Assembly: GCA_023101885.1 (NCBI GenBank)
Contig: JALPQD010000016.1
Location: forward strand, 7,382,684-7,446,683
Origin: Typhlomys cinereus
Lineage: Eukaryota; Chordata; Mammalia; Rodentia; Platacanthomyidae
Length of the DNA stretch: 64,000 nucleotides
Direction of reading: 5' to 3'
Of this stretch, positions 12,530-22,855 are shown piece by piece. The notes beneath the pieces are model-generated. The model was not told the origin of the DNA and did not search any database. It saw only the letters and a program-made list of their open reading frames with translations. Position 1 is the first letter of the stretch. The number at the start of each line of letters is the position of its first letter. A program made the translations under genes and the position numbers.

Positions 12530-15500
12530 TCAGGACAAGTCAGGCATAGTAATTCATACTGTTCTCCCAGCACTCAGGAGGAAGAAGCGACAGGACAATT
12601 GGTCCTGAGTTCTAGACTATATTGGATACTGGCAATATAGCTAGATCCTGTTTCAAAACCATAACGAACAAAACAAAAGCATAAAGCTATTGGGAGGGTA
12701 TGAGAGTTCAGAGAGCTAATACCGAAGGAATGCTTGGTTCAGCAAGAGCTTAGCAAGTCCCCAGCCTCGCTGCAGTGTTCTTGTGTCCCGGCGCTCTCAG
12801 GGCTAAGGGTAGAGGTGCAGACAGCCAGGCTATTTGCCAATCTGTTGCCAGAAGAGGAAGTGGAAGATAGAGAAGTTCTCTCTCAGCCTTTTATCATGCT
12901 GAGCCCTCGGCGTGGACAACATACTGGCCCTGGACATCATCCATATATCTCTTTGTCAAAGTCTAGACTGGGATGGGAAACTGGGGCCATCAACTCTAAC
13001 TCTCTCTGACCCATGTGTGCTGGGTCCCTCTGAGACAGGAAGCCTGCAAGCTCTAGAGGACACAGGGGTCAGAGAAAGGACAAAGCATGCTTCATAATCT
13101 CTGCTGAGGCTCATTTGGCCAGTGCTAGTTTTTCAAGCTCTTTGCTGATGGGTAGGAAGGACTCCAGATGCAGGGTGAACTTGTGTTCTTCAGCTCTGTC
13201 CTGCTCTGTCCTGCTGTTTCCACCTGACTTTCCTTCCTGGCTGCTTCCTGTTTTCCATTTCTTCCCAAGTCAGAAGCCAGATACCATCACTGTCAAGTCC
13301 TTCTGTAGGCACAGGGGCCGTTTGAACCTTGGCCGGAAGCGCCCCACACTAAACCTCCCCACATTAGCAACCTGATACAGCTATGCAGACACCAGCATGT
13401 TTGGGGAGGGGAAAATGGGGATCCATTGTTGAGACGTGTCCAAGATCCAACCTGTGGGGAGCAGAGTCAAGTACCCCTCAGAGTCGACAGTCCTCAGGTG
13501 CTTCCCCTCCACCTGGTGTGCCTCGATTCCTCTTAACTGGGGTAATAGCAGCACCTGGGCTGGGAATCCCCCCACCCCGGGGTAAAGTGGAAGCTGCTGG
13601 GTCCATGGTTTCAGATCCCCAGGCAGGTGATGCAGGATGAAGACCAGCCTCCCGACAGAGTCCAGATTCCCAGGAGCCTATTTAGAGCCCTTCCTGGCAA
13701 CAGGTCTTCAGTCCGGCTGGCCATCACCGTTCTGGACATTGGTGTGGGGAATATCTTCAAGGTGAGAAGCTTGTCGGGGACTACTAGATCTTGTCTGCAG
13801 GGCTCAGTGCTCCACTGCCCAGGGTCCCTTACCCCTGCCTGTCCTCACTGGAGACCTCTGAGGGATTGGCGGTGTGTTGGGTAAAGGGAAGGAACCCCAG
13901 AGTGTCGTCCCAGGTCATCCCAGAGTCATCTCTAAAGTCCATACTGTGGACTCACCCTGACATCCCCAAATCAGTGTTTCTTGGCTTACATAGAGTACAA
14001 GTGTGTTCATGAATGTTTTGTGTCTATGCACAAACATGCCGTCTTCTTCAGGGGTGAGCATGCCCATATGAGAAGGGATACTCATCTTTACAAATGCGTG
14101 ATGGGTTTGTGCTCCTCAAGGTGTGTATCTGTCCACTCGGGCATAGATACATGTACCCTGGGTGTGATGTATTCACCCACATGGAGGCCCCCATTGCCCC
14201 TCACTTCTATGCTGGTCTTAGCCCTAGGCTTCTCCAATTCAGACAGCCAGGATGCTATGGAAGCCAGCAGTGGAGAGCTGTCAAAGGTCAGCTCTACAGC
14301 TAGGTCATCTACAATCGAGAGCCCAGCCTAAGCAAGATTTAGGGGAGAGCAGAAAGAAAGGTGTCTACAGTCCCTGGGGACTCCAGACCCCCTTATTCCC
14401 CTGGGCTTAGACTTTGCCCTCCAGGCAAAGGCAAGTCTTGGGAGTTCCCAGCACCACCTGCTAAGGTAGATAAAACCAGCCCCTCTCGCACCCCACCTCC
14501 TGCCATCTCCCCTCCCAGGGTCCCCAACTCCACCAGGACAACAGCAGCATTGTACTCAACAACCGTGTGGTGGGCTTGAGTGCCGGCCAGATGCCCGTCA
14601 CTGGGTTGTCAGAGCCTGTGAAGATCACTTTCTCCCACCAGCGCCAACCACCTGTAAGTTCTCCCTTCCCAGGCCTGTCAGTGTGGGGCACACGTGGTGT
14701 GGGGGGCACACATGGTCTACAGGCACTAAGCAGATACATGGGACTTTATGCCCTCTACCTTCCACATGCATCTATTCCTGAACCTGTCAATGTAACACAC
14801 AGTTATTCCAGAGATATTTACCTGCCCTAGACACATATACACAGGCATCCCGAGTTCAGAGGTGCAAACAGGGACCTGGAGATCACACCTGTGTGCACAC
14901 ACTGTCTGTAGTTGTCATATAAAGCCACCATATAAAGGCACATGTGCAAAGATGTGCAAACCCTCCGCCCACAGCCTCCTTATATTTGAGCTCCTCGGGG
15001 CATGCTGTCCTCTCCCTCCTCCCCTCAACCTCTGCTCCTCCCTCTTTTGACACCCACCGTCTGGTTTCAGAACCTGATTCTCACCTGCGTATTCTGGGAT
15101 GCAGCTAAAGGTAGGGCTCGGCAGACCTTTTCTAAAGTGAAACAGGAGGAGGTTATGGGCTTTGTGCGGCTGGGGCCCTTTTCTGCCACCTTCTGTCTTC
15201 CTTCTCCTGCCCTTACCCTGACACCCCATGGTCTGCAGGAGACTGGGCTTCCCAGGGCTGTTTCACAGAGCCTGAAGTCCAGGGAACCACCTGCCATTGT
15301 GACCACCTGACCTTCTTCGCCCTGCTGCTGGTAACAACCCATGTCGTCATGTTCTCAGTGGTCCAGCCCCTACCCCTGGGGACCACCTGTGGGCTGGGGG
15401 TTGGGAGTGCATGAGCCTGATTCCTACTGATGATTTTGGGCTCATCCGCAGAGGCCAATCTTGGACTTGGCCACAGCACAGGCCCTCACACGCATCTCCC

Positions 15501-18500
15501 AGGCAGGCTGCGGGGTCTCCATGATCTTCCTGGCTTTTACCATGATTCTCTACGTGGTCTTGAGGTAGGTAATCCCACCCTTTTTTTCCTCCTGCTTCAG
15601 AGAGACACAGGACAGGTAAAACTTGCCCTGACCCTGTGGTCTTAGACAGGTATCTTTCCTATTCCTTAGTCTCCTCACTGCCACTGGGGGTTCAAGTGTG
15701 CCAGAGTTATTGCACTTACAAGTGGCGGAAACCCAGCTCAGACTGGCCAAGATAAGTGACGCTGCAAAACCCACAGGGTGTGGCCGATAGGCAGGGCTAG
15801 AACCAGGGGCTTGAGCTGAACCCCCTAGGACTTGGTCTCCCCAGTCTGCTGCAGATTTTCACCCTCCTTTATTGGGATGTGGGCAGCTTCACTGTGGGAG
15901 CCTTGAGAGCTGCAGATTCCCAACCCAGCTCCTCAGGCGCTCAAGCAGAAAGAATGGCCAAAGTTGACATCATTTAAAAGAAAAGCATTTTGAAATGATA
16001 TGGGATAACTGGAAATTGAAAAACCAGCAGTCTGTGGTTCCTTCCTTCAACTTCCCCCAGTGGTGATATCACATTTAACTGTAGAACAACATTGGGGTTA
16101 GGAAGGTAGCAGTCACACAGCTCTGCTACTGACTCCAGACCTCCTTCGGTTTCAATGTTTCAGATATCATCAGCATGTGCATACATGTGTATTATGTGTA
16201 TGTACATATGTGTGTATGTGTGGGATTGTATGTGTGTGTATGTATATGTGTTCTTATACATGTCCATGTGTTTGTGTGTGCTATGCACATGTATACAAAC
16301 AATGGGGGGCATGATTTGTAAGATTTGCTGTGAAATGAAAGTACATGGTCCCTTGTTAAAAAATATTTCCCTGGCACACTGGATGGCAGAGCACTAGCAA
16401 AGCCACAGAAGAGATGCCTCCGGGAGTCTGGCTGCTCTATTGTACATTTACCCCATGACTATCCAATTATTTTGGGATCTGACTTGGATCATTTGCCCAT
16501 CTGAATGAGCCACCGTGGTCACAGGGTAGAATACACATCTAGCCAGGCCTATTCCTGGATTTCAGTGACAAGGGACCAGCCACTACGTCCTCTGCTTCTC
16601 ACAGTTGACGGTGGGTAAGGACACCTAGGACTGCTTCCAAAGCAGCAGGTGCAGGACAGGCACAAAGAGTAGGCAGCACAGCCACCCGGCTTTCCCGGCC
16701 CAGTCCTGGCCAAGGGGTCCTTGAACTGCTGCCATGAAGAAGCCTATAGGACCACCCCACCCCACCTCTTCTGTCCTAGGCTCAGTTTAGGATTCCCATG
16801 GCTTTCTCCAGTGCTTCTGTGCCTGGAGTCCCATACATGTGGCCCTAGGCTGTAGCTTCTGTGAGTCCCATTCAGTCTGTTACCCTTCAAGCCCTGGCCT
16901 GGAACGCAGCTCCCACCCCTGTCCCCAACCCCATCCCCGTGAGCTGCAAGCAATTGTGTTGCTGGACTCTGCTAGAAGATTGTCAGCAGTTGCCAAGAAT
17001 GGGGCCTGGCATCTCAGATGAGGTGGGCCGTCCCCTGTCCTCTTCCAGACAACCCTGATCTCTATCCCATGGGAAGAGCCCTCTGCTAGAATCAGAGTTG
17101 AGGTGCCAACTCCCCTAGGTAGGGAGACCAAGACGCAGGCTCTCTAACCCTGGAGAAGTCCTTCAACATCTCTTAACCCCTCTCCTACTAAGTCCAAGGC
17201 CTCATCCCTCTACGCATGTGCAGATCCATTTGCACAGCTGATGTATCCACCGCACAGGGCCCAAGGCTCAGCACGGGAGCCTCTCCTATGGCACAGGAAG
17301 AACAGAGTTCCGTGGTGCTGCTGGGAAACTCCAAGTCAGCCAGGTGTTCAGAAACAGCTCCCCAAGGGAATGCCCCAGGCAGTAGAAGGGATGGAGAAGT
17401 CCAGCAGACCGAGGAGGGGGTGGCGTTGAGAGACAGGGAAGGGCACAGTGTAGTGGGACAGAGTGTGATCAAGTCTGAAAACACGAGAAAACAAAACACC
17501 ATCGATCACAAACTCTGGGTTTAGCTAAGGCATCCAAAAGGTACGGCTGGCAGGCCTCAGAAACCACTTGGGGGTGGAGGAGGGAGCAAGAGAGGGCCTT
17601 AGACTTGAACCTGAGTGCAAGGATGGAAACCACCTGTCAGGCAGGAGCTGACTGTGGGGGTGAGCGCCATGGGCTACGGGCTGGAATCCAGGCTAAGGGA
17701 TGGATCAGCTTGGATACCCCCATTGAATTGTGACCCCTTCGGGCCTCTCAGCGATCCATCTCTCCCAGGCTCTCCCTGCAGAGGTTTAAGTCAGAGGATG
17801 CCCCCAAGATTCACGTAGCCCTGAGTAGCAGCCTCTTCCTCCTGAACCTCACTTTCTTGGTCAACGTGGGAAGCAGCTCTTGGGGTTCTCCCACTTCCTG
17901 CCGGGCTCGGGCTGCCATTTTCCATTACTTCCTGCTCTGCACTTTCACCTGGATGAGCCTGGAGGCCTTCCACCTCTACCTGCTGGCCATCAAGGTCTTC
18001 AACACCTACTTCGGGCACTACTTCCTGAAGCTGAGCCTGCTGGGCTGGGGTAGGTACTGCCTGGAGGGACAGAGGAGAGGATGCGGGTGCTGATGGGAGA
18101 TCCTCCCAGAGAAGCCCACGGCTCTCTCCTCTGTGTTCAGGCCTGCCTGTTCTCCTGGTCATTGGTGCTGGGAGCAGCAACAGCTACGGAATCTATGCCA
18201 TCCGAGATCAGGAGAACCGCACCTCGCTTGAGCTGTGAGTGGGGCTGTGGGGAACAAGGGGATGCCAGGCACTCTGGCTTCATCATTGGGGACTGGAGGG
18301 AGGTAGAGGGGAAGATTCTAGGAAGGACAAGCAAGAATGTCAAGGCTGAGAGATCCTCAGATCCAGCTAGCTTATGCACCGAGGGTAAACTGGGGTCTGG
18401 AGACAGGTAAGGAAACAGGAAGCCCAGGAAGGGGAAGGGGGAACTGAACCAGGATACAGGACCCTCTATTCTAGTCAGGGCCTCCTCTAGATGCCACCTT

Positions 18501-21500
18501 TGGATGAAGTGTCAAAAGCAGCTCCCTCAGACCCAAGCAGTGCTTAAGAGGCCAATGTGGATGTTGACCTTCACCTGTCCCCACAGCCAGATGTCCCTGA
18601 CAACTCCCAACGGCCTTTTCCCTGAGATCCATGAGGGTAACCTTAGGTTTGCTGCCTCTTGCGTGGCCTCAGACTCCTATGTATCCAGCCAGGTAGTTTG
18701 CGTGTGGCACAGGAGGCAGGGGAGTTGAGCAGAGAGCCTCCAGACACCATCACCGGGCCACGGCCCTGCACAGGAGTGGCTGACGGAAACTTGCATCTGT
18801 CCCAGGGTTACAAGGGCAGGTTACATAGAGCAAGAATAGGTCACTTAAGTATAGATGGTGGCCAGGAAGGGACTACAGGGGACTGGGAACCACCAGGTAT
18901 ATGGTTCTAGAAAAGAAAACAAGAATATGGAGGTTTATACTAAACCTTGGGCCTTGTGATTTAAGAGGTAGCTGCTAGTTCTGATTGTTTCTGCAGCATA
19001 ATATAGGGCGAAAGAAATGTGCCAAACGTTGGCATTGGTTTGGACTTTTGGTAGCAGAGGCCTAGAGACTCCAGGCTGGACCTGAGAACGAACCCTTATC
19101 AGAAAGGCAGGGGAGAGATGGGTGGCACTGGGCGGCATCTTCTTAGCTACTGGGCTCAGTCAGGGAAGATTTCTTGGGGTTTGCTGGCTTGGGGTTACCT
19201 TCCAGCCTCAGTGGCCATCCACCTCCTCCAGATGCTGGTTCCAAAACGAATCTGCCCTTTATTTCACGGTCCACGGCTACTTCCTCATCACCTTCCTCTT
19301 CGGAGCTGTGGTGTTAGCCCTGGTGGCCTGGAAGATCTTCACTCTGTCTAGCATCACAGCGGGCAAGGAAAAGGGACAGACCTGGAAGGCCGTCCTCACT
19401 GTGCTGGGTCTCTCTGGCCTGGTGGGCATGACGTGGGGGCTGGCCGTCCTCACGCCCTTGGGCCTGTCCACCATCTACATCTTTGCCCTCCTCAACTCCA
19501 TGCAAGGTGAGGCTCCTGGGAGGCCACGAGCCATCTCCTATGTTTCAGGAGGTGCTGGGGGGTGGGTAGTGTATAAGAAACAGGATTCCACAGAGGCCAG
19601 CTCAAAGCAATGGTGCTGTTTAAATATTCAAGGCTCTCCTAGGATCCAGGGCAGCAAGACCACTGACTTTACAGAGGGGTGATACCAGAATCAGGGAAAA
19701 CACTTCAAATCAAAGGAGAGTCTCTTCCCGCCTTTTAATCTAGAGCACAGTACTGTCGTCTCTTAATCTAGCCTCTGTGGAGACTCATTCTTTTCCCTCT
19801 GCTTCCAAAATGACTGCCCATGTGGCCGCCTCAAGCCTCGGTGCCCTAAGTCAGTGACTGTTTCTGCTTCACAGCTATGACCAAGAGCACAGGGTCATGC
19901 GTTTTACTGTTCCTGTGATACAGAGTCTCTAAGGAGTCATTAAAGTGGGAAGGAAATGCTTGTGTGTCTGCTCCTTGCCCAGCTGGTTCTTCCTCTGAAA
20001 CGTCAACGGAGAAGGCGGAGTCCAGGTCTTGGGTTGCAATTTCCTCCCCTCACCCCACCCTTTGCTTTTCACTCCTTCCTTTGCACAGTTTAAAGGAACA
20101 ACTTGCCTGATTGTGAAAGAATAGGAAAGAAGGTAGTATAAGATACCTCCCATTTCATAGGTTGAGGCGTTAGCAATCCAGGTAGCCCAAATGCAGAGTA
20201 CACAAGCTTCCAAGACCAGGGCTGGTTTCAAGACAGTTTGAGTCAGGCAGACCTGGGTTCAAGTCGCATCTTCACCTTTTGTATTAGTTGCTTTTCTCTT
20301 TGGAGGGGAAAAAAACTAACGAAACAAACTTAAGGACAAGTTTATTTTGGCTCACAGTTCAAAAATATAGTATATCATGACAGGGAGGGCACGGTAGCAA
20401 GAACGTGAGCAGCTGGTTACCATGCATCTGTAGTCCAGGACCCCAGTGGATGGGCTGGGCTGGTGACTTCTATATTTAGAGTGTGTCTTTCTACCTTGAT
20501 ATACCTCAAGTAGAAAATCTCTCAGAGGCAGCTCCCGAGGCTGGTCTCTTAGGTAATTCTAGATCCTGTCAAGTTGACAGTATTAACCAGCATGCCCACT
20601 GTTTTAACTGTGGCAAAATATCTGACCAAAACAACTTAGGATAGAAAGGATTGAATTGGATCCCAGTTCAAGGTTACAGTCCATCATTGGTGTGGAGTCA
20701 AAGCAACAGGAACTTGAACAAGCAGGTCACATCACATCCACAGGAAGTGCAGAGAGCAGTGCTTCAATTTATGCACGCTGTACATGTCACCTCCCTCTTC
20801 TCCATCTTTATATAGTCCTGAACCACCTGTCTAGGGAATGGCCCCACCCATTATGGCTTCCTATGTCAATGAATACAGTCAAGGCAGTCTCTCAAGGGAA
20901 TGGCTAGAGGCTAACCTTAATCAAGAGCACCCCTCTCAAGTGCGCCAGAAGCTAGCCTACTAGGTGTCAGGTTGACAATGAACACCAGCCACCACACCCA
21001 GCATTCGGCAGTTCATTCATCACCGGTTCTTCATTTATCTCTAAATTAGGATACCGTCAGAATTTTTCTCACCAGATTTCATGAGTAAAAACTATGATCG
21101 CACCTGTGTGGAATCCAGGGAATGTGGGGAGTATTACCAGAGCCTAGGTGAAAGGCTAGACCTCTGAAGGTCCCCAACAGGCCAGGCTTAGTCACTTGCT
21201 TCAGTTGAATATCTGGTAAAAGCAACCGTTGAATAAGAAAGGAATTTTTTTTACAGTAGCTATTCTAGGGAGGAAGTGGGGACCAGCATCCTATCTTCTA
21301 GATACTGACCACAGCTTCAGGAATATACAGGGAAGGAACAAAAGCCATGTCAAGCAGTGTCTAGAGTCAGGCAACCTTGATCTACCCGAGACCTTGTTAA
21401 TCATTATGATCTTGGGAGAGTTATCAGAGACTTGTCTGCAATAAGAAAGTTGCTTCTGTGACGAAGTAGCTTCAACTCTTGTCGCAAGATGTTGTCAGAC

Positions 21501-22824
21501 TTTTTGTTCCTGGACTCCAAGGTGACTGAACTGAAGGAGAGAGAGTATGACTCAGAGAAAAGATAGATTAGACAGGTAAGATGTAAGAAAATGACTGTAA
21601 GCTTCCAGTCACTGTTCTAGTGGTCTCAAACAGGACATTGTGAAAGCTGGTGGTTGACAATCTGGGGATTATGTTGGTCTTGAAAGGGAGATCATTCTTT
21701 CAAACTCCTTAAATGTTGAATGTATCTATATGCAGAGTTGAGAGTGATCTGAACCAAGGTTTAAAGAAGCAAAGGAGACAGCTGAAAAATAAAGAGGGGC
21801 CAAGCACTAATCCTTCGATTATACACAGCTACCCACAGCTGCAGACCCAAGGGAAAAGGTGGTCTCTTCATCAGTCTCTAAATCGCTGTAATGGGCACTA
21901 CATTGAGAATGGTAGAAATGATTTCACTTGGAAACAAATACCTCATGTGCTGAAATGAAGATCCTAGTTTTTAATTTTATATGTACATATAAATGGGAAT
22001 GTGGGTGTGGGAAGGGGGTTGGGAGAAAGTAATAAAACACACATGACATGGAAGAGGCAGGGGGGACTATTTGGGTGTAGAGTGGAAAGGGGTCTACTTT
22101 CCCCTTGGAAGTGGAAACAAGGTGGAGAGGTCATGGGGGGATGGGGAAGAGGAGAGTGAAGGAGGATCAACCAAAACAGAGTATTATAAAAATGCCATCA
22201 TGAAACTTTTTGGTTTGTACATTAATTTAAAAACAAACAAAAAACAAGTGTCCCCAGCTAAATAATCATGACTTAACATCTGGAATATCCAAAGGCTTAC
22301 GGATTGGGAAGCATCTTGAAATTATAGGTGACATCATTATTCCTGCATATATTAGTAAGAATATATTACTAATACATTAACATTAATACCAGCGTGCCTT
22401 ACTCTTTTGAGTCAATTCTTAACTGGGTACGTTATACAGTTACATATGGAACCCTTGGTACCTTTTACTAGCCATACACTGCACTTTTCTCAATATGCTA
22501 TTGCTGTGCAGTGCTTTCAATATAAATACCCATCCATCACACAGAGTTTGTTCCTCAGTCAACTTCTATTGCACCGCAACTCTTCCGCACATTCCCTTCT
22601 CATCCCAATAAAACACATCCTGCAAAAATCCTTTCTAGACATATAGTAAGGGAACCTGATGTGGTTTCATGTTTTGGAAACATCTTTAATTTGCTCTTTC
22701 TCTTCTGTATAGGCATATGTATATATCTTATTTTAATAACACAATTTTTGATTTCAAAATTTTTTATTTAGCAGAGTAAGTTTTATTTTTGCCTATTTTT
22801 TGTGCCTGTGCATGTGTGCATGCA

Positions 22825-22855
<31 letters not shown>

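Noticed and set aside
17791..18180. 129-residue antisense ORF
   Set aside because: It is the shadow of the ADGRG3 TM2-3 exon and its flanks.
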